The notes: generated by a model from the letters alone, not told the origin. Shown: positions 24,147 through 35,873, counted from the first letter of the stretch. The stretch: DNA of 64,000 nt from Clytia hemisphaerica (GCA_902728285.1 CACVBU010001176.1:5858-69857), one strand, 5' to 3'. Numbers and translations: made by a program.

Positions 24147-24507
24147 GGATGAAGGTTGTAGACTTTTCAAAAATGCATGAAAAATTTCAAGCTCTGAAAA
24201 CCCATTTTTACCATGTTGTTTTTATTGGATTTGGAGAGTATGGGTGACTATTCCTATTCCAGATGCCTTCTCAGCTATTTTCTCTTCTCAAATCTCAAAC
24301 AATAATAGACACATATTGCATAATTTATTGGATAGATCTTGCAGTGAACACGAGGGAAAAAAGACAAGCAGCGGAAATCTGAAATCTTAAACATCAATTC
24401 CAAATTTCTTGAATGAGTTGCTAGCTGTGGTGTATGAAATTGTAAGAAAACAAGGATAAACAAAAAGTTAAAAAAAAATAACTCTTATACTCTGTATAAA
24501 ATAATGT

Positions 24508-24700
24508 GGTATTGCAACAAAACATCGATACCGTAGTTGGTATTGCAACAAAGCATTGATACCATAATTGAAATTGCATAACAAAATATTGATAGCATAG
24601 TTGGCATTGCAACAAAGCATTGATACCATAATTGATATTGCAACAAAGCATTGATACCATATTTGATATTGCAACAAAGCATTGATACCACAGTTTGTGT
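24508..24700. repeat. 31-bp minisatellite, about six units
   Basis: Imperfect tandem copies of a unit containing ATTGCAACAAAGCATTGATA. The overlapping cysteine-rich frames here (for example MLCCN repeats) are just translations of the repeat. Confidence 0.85.
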
Positions 24701-24764
24701 CATCGTCAAAACGTTATCGTTTATTAATTTTTGCGTAAAAAATCGTTTCCGTTGGTTTATTGCA

Positions 24765-24838
24765 TTTATTAACCCTCGGTGATTATATTCAACTCGGCTT
24801 CGCCTCGTTGAATATTACATAACCTCGGGTTAATAAAT
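24765..24838. repeat. Small inverted repeat
   Basis: TTTATTAACCCTCGG faces CCTCGGGTTAATAAA across about 45 bases, with further pairing around CAACTCGGCTTCGCCTCGTTG. Could be a very short MITE or a hairpin. Confidence 0.5.
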
Positions 24839-24994
24839 CTCAATAACTAACTTTTACCTATTGAATATCTGCTATTGAAAATACATTTAACTTTGGAATA
24901 GTTTATTAAAAAAGGGCCAAAAAAAAATCCAAAACTAAAAACGTTGTACAAAACGTTTAAATTCTTTGCCGTTTGAAGTGAGCAATGGCCAATA

Positions 24995-26057
24995 CCAGTA
25001 GATACCCCTTAAAACCCACAATAAAAAGTGGTACCCTCTATCTCATTGTTTAGTTGGAGTGTAAGGCTGAAACTTTTTGTGTTGAAAGTACGTTGTCTAA
25101 TGATTGTCTTCCCTAGCAGTGATGTTTTGTAGAAAACAGTTTTCAGTTTTTCACGAGGAAGTGAAAAAGTGCAGTTTTAGCTATTTACCCCTTAAAACCT
25201 ACAAAAATTCTTTTGACCTCAAATTTTGAACAGTGATTCACTGTAAAGTTACTAATGTTATGAATATACCATTAGTACCTAAATGATCTCAAAAATATGT
25301 GTTAAAATCAAAATACCCCTTAAAACCTACAAAAATAAGGCTAAAAACCACAAAGTCCGACCCTTGCTAACGGGATACTCAAGCTGATGGATACAAATTT
25401 GGTGTTGCTTCGTGATTCAATGGTTCAAAGACTTGCTAGAAATTCATTCCCACAACAATATTTTCATTTTTCAGGCTTTCATGCCCATAATGCAATTGTG
25501 TGTGGTTTTTTCGTCAAAAACGGCTACGAAAGGCCAAAACCTTCATTCGCTTCATTTTTGACCTATGGTTCTAATGTTTTTCTAAATCTCCATCAAATTT
25601 GTGACATTTTGGTATGCAACATAACCAGGTTTTGAGAAAGTCGATTTTCAGATTTTATTGATCATCACCATAAAAGTGCTTTAAAGTAGAATTTTAAGGG
25701 CCTGTCATTTTCGTTGGGGTCTATTCACGAAGATGAAAATGATTTTTTCATACCTACCATAAGTATAGGTATCTAAAAAGTATAGGTTTTATGACCTTAA
25801 ATTCAATTGTGTAATTTCTAGGTCCAAAAAACCTGATTTTTTGAAGGGATTTTTGATAAAATTTTGAATAACTTCGAATTTTAAGATACTTTAGCATCTT
25901 TAAAATCCTTAAAATTTGGTATTTTATGAAAGAACATTTATAAGAGGTTGTAAAAAAGTGAAACATACCACATAAAATTAAATCTGGTAGTTATGAAAGC
26001 CAAAAATGCAACATTGTGGGTTTTAAGGGGTATGTGGTTTTAAGGGGTATCCACTGG
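24995..26057. mobile_element. 1.06-kb TA-flanked element, CCAGTRGATACCCC family (complete copy)
   Basis: Ends CCAGTAGATACCCCTTAAAA and the complement of CCAGTGGATACCCC, with TA at 24993-24994 and 26058-26059. CCCCTTAAAACC words recur inside (25191, 25315, 26020). No transposase frame survives. Partial relatives lie at 15293-15926 and 59655 onward. Confidence 0.75.
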
Positions 26058-26059
26058 TA

Positions 26060-27300
26060 GTATGCAGACGGCCATAAAGGTACAAAAAGAATGCTTTTTC
26101 CTTGGCAGTTTCTTAAATGAGACAGAGATAGTTCTTCCAATCATGTGTACAGGTGGGCAAAGCCAATTAATTTCATTGTTTCCCCAGTGATAAGAAAAAG
26201 CGTTAACTCCGGATGATCCTGGACAAAATTCTCTTGAATTAAATCGCTTAAATTTTGCATTGAGGTCATCTGCAAACCTATCCACTGTAATAACTCCGAA
26301 TTGACTCAGTATATAGTTTAAAACTTTCCATGCCTATAGACCAAGTGTCTGTATCAATGGATTTCGAGATCTTATCTAAAACACAGTTTTCGTCCTTAGG
26401 GATCCAAGTAGGAAAAATAGTTGTATTATTTATGACAGAAAAGTTGAATATCTCGATCGCTAAGTTTTGAAGATGTTGGTTTGTGCTACCAGATTTGATG
26501 ACTTTGCAAGAATTTTCATTGTCTGTGAACCATTCTATAGTTTCATTTTTAACAAATTCTGAAAGAGACTCTAAAACATTTTTAATAGCGACCAATTCTC
26601 GAAAGGTGGAACTAGTTTTACTTTCTAATTTGTTGAAGCTTTCTTATGCGATAATTTTTCCCAATTTTTCAACTGTGTATCCTCCATACCCGGTTTCACT
26701 GGCGTCAGAAAAAACGATTTTTGTGATTTCGGGCTTTGTTTTGATACGGAATGATTTCCTTTTTGATAAATTATTTTTCCAAAAGTTTAGTTCATGCTCA
26801 ACGGCATAAGGTAGAAGATGAATTTTATCCCAAGTATTATTAGACTCAACAAACTTATACATTTGTTTCGTGAATAGATAAGCAGGTGGACCAATAGCAA
26901 CAGACATGGATATAATGTGACCTGCTATTTTTGAAAATTTTCTGTAAGATGAACAGCCTTCTTGCAACGCAAGGATGATATCGGAATTGAGACGCCCTAA
27001 CTTTTCTTCAGGAACTGTAAATGACATTTCTGTTGTGTCTATAATAAATCCTAGCCACGATTTTCTTTGTTCTGGCTTGAGACTGGATTTCTGAAAATTA
27101 ATATTAGACCTGCGGCCCACAAATCACGAAGGATAATGCTTCGGTTGGAAATAGCTTTGTCAAAATTTTTCTCACCTGCTAATTACCGTAATCTAAGTAC
27201 ATAACACAATTGATCCCAAGACGGCGCCATCTCTTTTCTAGCTGATGCATGAGCTTTGTAAAAATCCAGCAGGCAATATTTAACCCGATAGGGAGGACAC
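26060..27300 (-). pseudogene. DIRS-like retroelement remnant: RT end and RNase H
   Basis: The minus strand from about 27290 contains a decayed RT active-site region (VMYLDY in place of the usual YxDD-type motif). It is followed by LGFIIDT, KIAGHIISMS and IGPPAYLF, then an RNase H domain with VFSDASETGYGGY and WFTDNENSC, and a C-terminal FPTWIPKDEN region. This order is typical of DIRS/Ngaro-type elements. An in-frame TAA at 26644-26646 and a frame change near 26285-26295 break it, and its 3' side abuts the 24995-26057 element. No tyrosine recombinase is seen. Confidence 0.75.
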
Positions 27301-27599
27301 AAAAAACGAAATATTTTGGCTATGCACCCCCCTACAATAATTTTTTCAAAAATGGTTATTTACAAAGTTTTTCTTTTTTAAATTGTCATAATTGTCTTTA
27401 TGTGCATGTTTTGAGTGTATTTTTAAGCAATCTATAGCTCAAATTTTCAAAAGTTCCCCCCTCAGGCCAAACCATGGTTGGCCCTCGCGGTGTCACTAAA
27501 CTTCAGCACCCCCAATATGAAAATGCTTCCTACGGCACTGCAATATTTTCCAGAAAATTAACGAACACGTAGGTCTACGAAAAGAATTGTCCATTATGA

Positions 27600-27925
27600 A
27601 ATAAAATTAATTCCCAGTTCGGCTTTTCGATGTTGAAGTAGATGATCTTTTTTATGATGAAGACAATAATGAAGAGCTACACTTAGTGGAAGGAATGTCA
27701 GGATTTTGTTTTTGAACAAAAGGGCAAAAAGTTGACAAATGACCGATACGTTTACAGTTGTAACAAGTTATTTCATCCATCCTTCTGTATTTACTGTCTT
27801 TTGTGTTGTTTTCTTGTTTCGTTTTGGCCTTTATCTGCTCAGCAGTTTTACCAGCGTCCTTTAAATGCTTTTCCTGAATGTCTCCAGACGAAAACCAAAA
27901 TATTCCTTTTATAAGGTTTAAGCAT
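27600..27925 (-). pseudogene. Gag-like fragment with CCHC zinc knuckle (probably same DIRS-like element)
   Basis: The minus strand encodes a lysine-rich stretch and then CYNCKRIGHLSTFCPF (27765-27720), a CX2CX4HX4C retroviral-type zinc knuckle, followed by a Ser-rich tail and stop codons. It lies upstream of, and on the same strand as, the RT/RNase H remnant, with the main RT body missing in between. That order is expected for gag then pol, so I infer one internally deleted element. Confidence 0.6.
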
Positions 27926-28028
27926 AGAGGTATAAAGAAAGACAGGAGATGAATTTGTCGGTAATTGGTTGTTAAAGTTTTTGGACCTACCTCCGGGTGC
28001 CCCGGTGGAGGTCCTATAAATTAACCCA

Positions 28029-28066
28029 TGTCCGTTCGTCCGTTCGTTCGTTCGTTTGTCCGTCTG
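28029..28066. repeat. Tetranucleotide microsatellite (TTCG/TCCG)n
   Basis: Run of GTCCGTTCG-type 4-base units after CCCATGTCC. Short tandem arrays of this kind often sit just inside Helitron-type ends. Confidence 0.8.
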
Positions 28067-28075
28067 TTACCAGCT

Positions 28076-28370
28076 TTTCTCAGGATTGGCTCATTAGTTT
28101 TTTTTGATTTTTTGCACAATGATGCAAAATGGCAATGCTCAAAATGTGACGGAGCCTGATTTTCGAAAAAAATTCATTTCCGGCCGAAAATACCGGAAAT
28201 ATTCCGGAAAAACCGGTTTTTTGGCATTTTCTCAAGATTTCATCATTAGTTTTTTCTGATTTTTTGCAAAAAGATGCGTATTAGCAATGCCCAAAACTTG
28301 GCCGAGTCTGATTTTTGAGAAAAAATCTTTTCCGGTTGAAAATGCCGGAAATATGCCGGAAATGGCCATT
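28076..28370. repeat. Two imperfect tandem units of about 145 bp
   Basis: TTTTCTCAGGATT...GGCATT and TTTTCTCAAGATT...GGCCATT align along their length, sharing TCATTAGTTTTTT, GATTTTTTGCA and several CCGGAAAT words. No coding potential. Confidence 0.65.
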
Positions 28371-28413
28371 TTTGCAGATTTTCATCGGACTTTTTCCTTA
28401 TATTTCGTTGTTT

Positions 28414-28648
28414 TGTCAACTTAGCCAATTTCCAAGGAGTCAATTTCTCCGTATTTCAATTATCAAATTAATTCATCAATCAATTTTTGTCAATTTTTCC
28501 AAACTTGTGCAAACTTAAGTCCTATATTTGGATTTTGTCAAATTTTCAATTCATAAAATTTAGAAATATTCAATTTTTGTTTCCGTTTGAACAGTCGTTA
28601 CAAACAAAGCCTGACCGCATTCATTCCAATCAACCCCAAATCCCTACA
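28414..28648 (+). repeat. 235-bp direct repeat, possible 5' LTR of BEL/Pao element
   Basis: Starts TGTCAACTTAGCC and ends CCCTACA, the TGT...ACA ends usual for BEL LTRs. A nearly identical copy of exactly the same length lies at 30695-30929. Confidence 0.7.
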
Positions 28649-30540
28649 TTCAAACAGAATCGCCTCGAAATCAAACAGCTGCCAATTACATCTGCTGCCC
28701 AATCGTCTTCATCGCCACGCCCACTCAACAATTTGCCGCTGTGTATGCTACTTCGGAGCAAAAAGAAGTACCAACTACGGATAGGACCTCGAAAGCCCAA
28801 TCCGAAAATGGCAAACAAAGCAAACGATCAAGTGATACCAAATCAAGACGAAACTATTCCATCAGAACTCCATCGTGATGTACCAAAATCAGACACTCCA
28901 AAGGGAGCTATACCCAAGCTACCAAAAATAGACACCTCACAGATCGCTATCGCTAAGCTGGTAAAATTCGCAGAGCCAGGATTGAAACTCATCCAAGAAG
29001 ATATTGAAGATTTCATAGACGAGAATCCCATCATTGATTTGGTCGACATTGACGGAATAACTGATTCCCTGAACGCCATTGGAACACTCAAAGCAACATA
29101 TAAACGATTGGATACCGAGCTTCAATTTGATGAAGATCAAAGCTACCAAACCACCTTGCAAACCATCAAAGCATACACCAAAGAAGGTCTCACCAAGAAA
29201 CGTACCTTAAAAAGTGCTATCACTCAAACAAACCAATCGGCACAACTCAAATCTATCGAATTTGCCACCAAAAGTATTCATCAGAAACTCAAACTCGTCG
29301 AAAGCAAGACATCCTTTGTTCCATCTCAATCACCAGATGCTGAACTCAAAAACGCACAAAAAGGAACAAGTGACATCTACAAATCACTTGAATGCATAAT
29401 CTAAAGATCTTCAACCACTCATCAAAGAAGCCTTTGGTACCACCAAACAATCCGAAGTTTTTTGCCTTCAAACACGGTATGAAGCTTTACTCACCAATCT
29501 TCGCATACTCATCTCACTTATCGACAAAGAAGTCTCATCTCGTGAACTTGAGAAAAATTCAAGGACTCCATCCTCAAAATCAAGCTTCCAAAGTTCAGTG
29601 GATTCGAATCAACTATGGACATCTACACCTTTCAAACCGAGTTTGAAAAGATTCACCTTCGTGATACACCAAAAATCTTCCTACCAGACCAACTTCGAAA
29701 TAACTACCTGGACCAGCCAGCACTGTCAATTGTCAAAGCTGACACCGATATTGATGAGATGTGGAAACGCTTCAAGTCGTCCTATGGCAACACAAAGATA
29801 CTACTCGACAACAAACTTTCAGAGCTCTCCAAACTTGACATCCTCTCCAAAATCAAATCACCATCCAAAGCTGCAGAAGTCATCAGCAAAATTATCAGCA
29901 CCATGAAGGATCTAATGCTACTCAGCAAAAGGCATAAGATCGAACAAAAGTTGTACAATGGAGATGGACTGCAACGTATCTACCTTCTCATGGGCACAAG
30001 CATGACAACAAGATGGCCCCAATCAACGTGTGAGGACGAACTTGAAGAGAATGATCTATAGTACCAACTCGTCAACTCCCTTGAGATCGAACGCAAAATC
30101 CAAGAGCAAAAACAACTCATCTACAAGCAAGAACCACAGAAACCTGAACAGAAACCACACAAACGAGATTCACCTTCCTATCATTCTGACGTCAAAGACG
30201 AACTGGTATGTCATATCTGTGGTGATCGCAATCATGTCGCAACCAATGGTCCAAGCAATACCAAAATTGTACAATATTTTGCATGCCCGAAATTCGTCGA
30301 GATGTCACCACTGGAAAGATTCCAAAACTACGATCAAAGGGTCTATGCTACCAATGTTTATATCCAGGTGCACAACGCAAATCCGGCAAACATCAAGATG
30401 GTCAATGCCAACGAGCCTTCATCTGCAAGCATCCGTATCACGACCCATTCACAGCCAAAATGCACGTCCTCATATGCGATTCCCACAAAGATGACCAACA
30501 AAATCTTGATCTGCTCGAACATTACAAATCAAGATGAAAC
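28649..30540 (+). pseudogene. BEL/Pao-type gag, several frame breaks, no pol
   Basis: Frames at 28649-29401, 29401-29620, 29615-30320 and 30320-30537 together give a gag-like protein: a charged N-terminal helical region, a DUF1759-like middle, and a zinc-binding C-terminus (CHICGDRNHVATNG, VQYFACPKF, then CYQCLYPG and CKHP). An in-frame TAG lies at 30059-30061, and frame changes lie near 29400 and 30320. The Cys/His end resembles cnidarian BEL/Pao gag proteins. Protease, RT, RNase H and integrase are all absent before the downstream 235-bp repeat, so this is an internally deleted copy. Confidence 0.8.
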
Positions 30541-30694
30541 AACATTTACCCTAGGCGATCTGGTAAGAGCAACTTTTATTTTTCATTCAATTCTTTCCTA
30601 AGTTTGATTTGTCAACTTAGCCAAATTTTCAAGGAATAAATTCCCCGTATTTCAATTTTTCTAAATAATTTTCAATTTTTTCCTTAGTTTGATT

Positions 30695-30929
30695 TGTCAA
30701 CTTAGCCAATTTCCAAGGAGTCAATTTCTCCGTATTTCAATTATCAAATTAATTTATCAATCAATTTTTGTCAATTTTTCCAAACTTGTGCAAACTTAAG
30801 TCCTATATTTGGATTTCGTCAAATTTTCGATTCTTAAAATTTAGAAATATTCAATTTCTGTTTCAGTTTGAACAGTCGTTACAAACAAAGCCTGACCGCA
30901 TTCATTCCAATCAAGCCCAAATCCCTACA
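30695..30929 (+). repeat. 235-bp direct repeat, possible 3' LTR
   Basis: Nearly identical to 28414-28648. A further partial copy of its first 40 bases lies just upstream (30615). Flanking bases differ on the two sides (TGTTT versus ATATT), so no target duplication supports a simple LTR insertion. Confidence 0.65.
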
Positions 30930-31204
30930 ATATTTAACGCGAGCGAAGCGAGAAAGATGACTACCTGCAGAGCCCTTTCAAACGACACTGGTACAGTAAA
31001 CGATGCTCTTTCTGATAACTTTTGACTTAAGCAAAAATTATGTCACTGGGGGGGGGACAGTACACGATCCAAATTTGTTTAAAAGATAAGACACCCGGGG
31101 AAGGTTAGAGTTAAACGTTGTAGAGATTTCTTTTTTTATTTGATCGCTTTTTTAAGCCAGCTTCAATATCCAAAGGACTTTGAGTGCGTTCAGCTACTGC
31201 TTAA

Positions 31205-31232
31205 CCGGCGTGCGACGCCGGGTACCGGCTAG
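31205..31232 (+). mobile_element. Helitron-like 3' terminus
   Basis: A perfect 7-bp stem (CCGGCGT, loop GCG, ACGCCGG) ends 11 bases before CTAG followed by T, the hairpin plus CTRR-T arrangement of Helitron 3' ends. A matching 5' end might be the TC at 28012, just before the TTCG microsatellite, but that is a guess. If so, the BEL gag block lies inside a Helitron. Confidence 0.5.
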
Positions 31233-31309
31233 TATTTCCATATTTACAAAACTATATGGAAACATCATATTCACAAGATATTCTCAGGATTGGAAATCTC
31301 TTATTTCGC

Positions 31310-31620
31310 CCAGTGTCAGTCATTGGAAGTCACGAGGACTGCTAGCAAGCCCGTAGGTGTCTTCTGCCAAATAACCACTTGTGATTCATTTGGGGGAATT
31401 TCCCTGGTGTCCAAAAAGCTTTTCTTGGCACTATTGAGGAATTTCCGAAAAGTCTACAGACCTTTTGTCCATGATTGTAATACTGTCAATAAGACAAGAG
31501 AGACAAGAGCTCTCTGGCGTTACTGTGTCGAACAACTAAGTCTTCCCTGCTGACTGGGCAGAAAAAGGTCCATCCTTTAGCAAGTATTTGGAAAGCAAAA
31601 TTAATTTATAGGATGTTTTA
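31310..31620 (-). pseudogene. MFS fragment H plus shared flank
   Basis: 31315-31480 repeats the flank at 15120-15292. 31479-31610 matches the minus-strand MFS exon 3 region around SAGKI and TPENSCL, with indels. It lies about 110 bases downstream of gene B. Confidence 0.65.
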
Positions 31621-31729
31621 AGTTTTAACGTTGTCAATCTTTAGAAGTGTATATAATATCATAAAAAATAAGTTTAAGTGTAATGAAGATAATGGAGAAG
31701 TATTCCATGTAAACTGTCGTAAATGCATT

Positions 31730-34122
31730 TTACTTCACACCCTTTCTCTGCTTGTACAGATAAACCTTATATCTGTAAACTATAACACAATTCCCTATAA
31801 ACAATATAGTTCCTGCTGGTAAAATAAAATAACCTGGATATTTAAAGCATAAGAAACTCGTGGATAAAGCAAACATCCGAGCCAAAGAACCGACAGACGA
31901 TCTAATACTGTCAATCAGGCAAGAGTTCTCTGGCGTTACTGTGTTGAACAATAAGATCTTCCCTGCTGACTGGGCATTGAAATAGGTCCATCCTTTAGCA
32001 AGGATTAGAAACGCTAAAAAGAGTAATTGGAGTGTGTAACTCTTAAGATTGTCAATTCTTGGTAATGGGATGATAGCAAGCATAACCAAGGTTAGATTTA
32101 ACGATGATAGGTAGAAGAAGTAATTCCTTCTGAGTCCTTTGAAGACACCAAATTTTATCAGTATTGTTATCACAAGAAAATAAGTGCAGGCACCAGCTAT
32201 GGTGAGCCATGAAATCCAACTGACTGGCCAATGGAATAATGTTGCTGCGTTCATTACGATTAAGGAGGTTGATGCATTAGTACAATATCTTATAATGATA
32301 TAACACGTACATAACGAAATGATATCGATTTGCAAAAGCTCTCTCCATTCCATAAGTTTTCGTGCTTCTTTTGGCACGGAAGCATGCTTGCTACTTTTGC
32401 CATTTTCACCAGTAGTTAAACGGTCCTTTCCGCTGTTTATTTTTTTAGATCTTTTCTCTAATGCTTGTTCATCATGGGAAGATTTTGACATAGTGTTGAA
32501 TTTCTCTCTCATACGATCCAGGTCTTTTGATAGATCAGTGAGTTGGAACCATAATATGATGAACAAAAGGGCTAACATGACTACAAGGAATACGTGTAAT
32601 GCATTGTATTTATTGATCATCCATCCACCTGCAAAAATTGAACTTCAAAATATTAAAGGGACATAACAGTACTTGCAAAATTTGTAAACAAACTGTATGC
32701 AGCGGGATACAAAATCAAAACACATGTCACATGTCAAAATAAAAAATCAAACCAAATATGGCTAATTTTGATTGTTCAATTGTTTTACAAGTTTGTTTTG
32801 GACACGTGATTTTAATTGTTCTCTTTAATGACATGTGGTTCGCGCAATGTTTACATTTTACTACTTTAATGTCCCTTTCAACGTCTAAAATGGGATATAA
32901 GGTATTATCATTCTATTGACCCGAATATGAATGAGCTTGAAGGCAACGGGATGAAAAAGGTCGTGATCAAGAAAGGATAGTTGTAGTTCGAAAATAAATC
33001 TAATTGAAGTACGAAAAATTTTATTTTTGGGATTGAAGTACTGTATAACTTTCAAATAGTCTTACAACTGTAAATCCACGTGGGTCCACGTCGTACTAAT
33101 GTTGATCGCCAACAGTCGTCGCGACGATGATCCAGCTAAAGCTACAATTACAATTAAGTACAGAAAAATGGTTCTGTTTATTATCTATCTTCATTAGTAT
33201 CAAATACTTACCAATTTTCAAATTCACCCACGAGAAAAAGACTGGTGCACCAGGTCCAGTAGCCATACCAACGGCGAAGAAGAGTTCATACCAACTCAAA
33301 ACTTGGATCAACTCGTCTTCTTTATGATAACATTTTTTGAATTCGCCTGATGGAAATAAAAAGGACAGAATAAATATGTCCGAACTCATTGTACCGTTAG
33401 TTTGTGTATAATGCCGACATAACTTGTCAAATTCCTTATAAGCGACTATCTGGTCTGCAAAATAGTTAGAATGATTTTTAAACAGATTACTCAAAGTTTT
33501 ATTTACAAACATTTAAAAAGACCAGAGATCTGCTATAATGGAATTAGACAAGGTATTTCGGCATTACACGAAGTTACAGTATCAGAACCATCGTAAGTCT
33601 GTTAGATTATTCTACTCAGAACATCTTTCCAACGGTGTATAAGTTAATGCTGAGAAATTTAAAAAAAAGGTGTCTCCACATACGTTTGAGACAGAAATTA
33701 ATTGTCTTACCACATAAAGTAACTTGGAACGCCTCATTGAAGCCACATAAAAATCGTCCAATCACGATAAACGAAATGTGAACGGGTAAGGAATATAACA
33801 AATTCCCAACGATGGTAGCACATAAAATCGATAAACAGGATAATTTTAGATTCCTTGTTCTGTCCATATAACGTCCAATCAATAACCCACTAAAAAGTTG
33901 ACCTAAAGCATTAAACGCTTCAGCTACACTGAAATTTAGCCTTACTTCGTCTGGAGTCATTTTAAAACTTTCTTCCAAATAATATAACATTGAAATTTGG
34001 ACAGCATTGATTTCCAAACCACCAAGAAAAATGAGAAGATAAGAAATGTAGGTTGTTTTCTTGAGTAGCTTTGTCCATTTTTTGTATTCTTCACTTTTCT
34101 CTAAAGTGGTTGTCCCTGTCAT
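31730..34122 (-). CDS. MFS gene B: 12-span major facilitator carrier, CLN7/MFSD8-like
   Basis: Three exons on the minus strand: 34122-33711, 33346-33212 and 32628-31730, all phase 1, with the same lengths as in gene A (412, 135 and 899 bases), giving 481 residues. The ATG gives MTGTTTLEKSEEYKKW. Motif-A-like GRYMDRTRN, GPGAP in span 5 and the C-terminal spans are all intact. Most differences from A are substitutions, with no internal stop, so both copies look maintained. Intron 2 contains a 224-bp MITE missing from A, and a 460-bp insertion lies 159 bases upstream of the start codon. Function as an MFS solute carrier follows from the family; substrate and compartment are not known. Confidence 0.86.
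32655..32878. mobile_element. 224-bp MITE in intron 2 of MFS gene B
   Basis: Starts AAAGGGACATAACAGTA and ends TACTTTAATGTCCCTTT (inverted). Gene A, whose intron flanks match on both sides, lacks it, so it inserted after the A/B duplication. Confidence 0.8.
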
Positions 34123-34281
34123 GTCACCTTATCACCTTTTTCAAAATAATTGCTCGCCTTTGAAGAAACTGAAAACCAAAATTATATCCCTTGATATTAT
34201 CCAAGTTTGAAAGAGAGTGGGATTTGGTAGGTAACACACACTGAACGACACTACTGTTCCCTACTTACAGTCAAACAAACT

Positions 34282-34741
34282 GTTATTATTATTATTATTA
34301 TTATTAATTTATTTGTCAACACAGGTCAGGTTCTATATACAAAACTATATATACAAGCTATATACAATTCTATATATATTGGCAGTAAAAACTGATGTGG
34401 ACCTGCAGGCTAAGAAACAAAAAAGTAAAACCGCTGCAAAGGCGAAATGTGTTTTATGCAAAATAAGACTAAGGCTAGGTTAATTAAAGTGTGTCTGAGA
34501 AATTGATGAAGAGGATTTAGAATATGTAAATCTTATGTGTTGCAAAAAATAATTTAAAATATGTATATGTTATGTTTTTATAAATATATAAAATATAAAA
34601 ATAATAAATATGTTTTCGGTTATGATATATATGATATAACTTTAGTAGTAAATGAAGTCTTCGTGAAGAAGAGCTCTTCCTGTCATTTTAAAATTAACTT
34701 TTTCAAGGCAGTCTGATTTTTTCAGATCCTTCTTGAAGGAT
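34282..34741 (-). mobile_element. 460-bp retroposed insertion with (ATT)n end, upstream of gene B
   Basis: Relative to the matching flank of gene A (AAACAAACTAATTTTATCTCG context at 18520), gene B has 460 extra bases flanked by AACT (34278-34281 and 34742-34745). One end is a (TTA)n run, as in the microsatellite tails of some SINEs and LINEs, which would put the tail at the plus-left, minus-right end. No coding frame is seen, so the class is not settled. Confidence 0.65.
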
Positions 34742-34745
34742 AACT

Positions 34746-35250
34746 AATTTTATCTCGTGGCAACGGAGATTGCATATGAAAATACGTATCATCCTCTTTT
34801 ATACAATTTCCTTAATTCGTTTCTAAGACATCACAACACGAGCTCTGCAAATTGAATGTTAATGATAACATCTCTTGAATGATAATGATTTCCTTAGCTG
34901 CACACTTTGCTAGTGATCAAGGAGAACAGGCTGACTTAGAGTAATCAAAGCAATGCCTTACTTGAAGATTGACGAATTATGTATCAACGCTTTTGAATTT
35001 TTCTTTAAAATTCAAATTTCACAAGCTAAGCTTGCACTCTTTTTTTTTGTCATTTCAGACTTTAAACGAAATTGTAATAATGATCAAAAAAGTAAAGAAA
35101 CCTATTACAGCACAATCTCCCATGACTTCAAATTAATTTAGCTGCAATTATCTTAATTATGAATTTCATATACTACATTGAAGGTCGTTAAATGCCTTAA
35201 TGATATGAACATTTTTAAGAAATGTTTGATACTTCTATATCGTGACCACT
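34746..35250. other. Intergenic, nothing recognised
   Basis: AT-rich sequence beyond the shared A/B flank; no supported gene or repeat. Confidence 0.4.
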
Positions 35251-35292
35251 ACAGGGTGTCCCGAAGAAAAGTATCGAGTCACCACTTCTATA

Positions 35293-35603
35293 CAGGGTGT
35301 TCGGAAAAAAAGTATTGAGTTCGAACATGATTCTGTGTAGAAGGTTGTTTAACAAAATGTAACATTGCGTGTGTTTAACAGAATGTAAGAAAAAATATTC
35401 CAACAGTCATTATGATTAAAAAGAGTTAACTTTCTTTACAATTTTCATGACGTTAAAGTTATTGAAAATTGTTTTTGTAAAAGTTATTCATAAAAGATGT
35501 CTCATGACAATTAATATGACACAGAGAAATTTAGTGAAACACACACAAGAACTTTCTTTCTATAGAAGTGGTACGACTCGATACTTTTTTTCTGGACACC
35601 CTG
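35293..35603. mobile_element. 311-bp TA-flanked MITE, CAGGGTGT family
   Basis: CAGGGTGTTCGGAAAAAAAG at the left and TTTTTTTCTGGACACCCTG at the right, with TA on both sides. It sits within an older copy of its own family. Confidence 0.85.
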
Positions 35604-35605
35604 TA

Positions 35606-35856
35606 CAGGGTGTCCCTAATTAAAGTATCGAGTCGAAACACAACTATGAGTAGAAAGTTTTATGTGTGTGTTCACAAAATTGTATTTTAAGCTCTCCCTC
35701 ATTTTTCTTTGTCATTACGATTAATTTATACGTTGTAACTACCTTTTGTAATAAGCCTGTGTGATGGAGAACGTTCTTATATTTTAGCTATAACACACAC
35801 AAACTTTTCTACTCAATCGCATGTTCAAACTCGATACTTTAATTAGGGACACCCTG
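35606..35856. mobile_element. 251-bp TA-flanked MITE, CAGGGTGTCCCTAATTAAAG family
   Basis: Termini CAGGGTGTCCCTAATTAAAG and the inverted copy. It shares the TA at 35604-35605 with the neighbouring element and is followed by TA at 35857-35858. The outer 12 bases match its neighbour and the inner part differs, so it is a sister family. Confidence 0.87.
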
Positions 35857-35873
35857 TAGAAAGAAAGTTCTTG

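Noticed and set aside
24508..24700. Regularly spaced repeats that could be mistaken for a CRISPR array
   Set aside because: Units are directly adjacent with no unique spacers, and the genome is eukaryotic.
24420..24710. Three overlapping 69-79 codon frames rich in Cys and Met
   Set aside because: They are translations of the 31-bp minisatellite in three frames, not genes.
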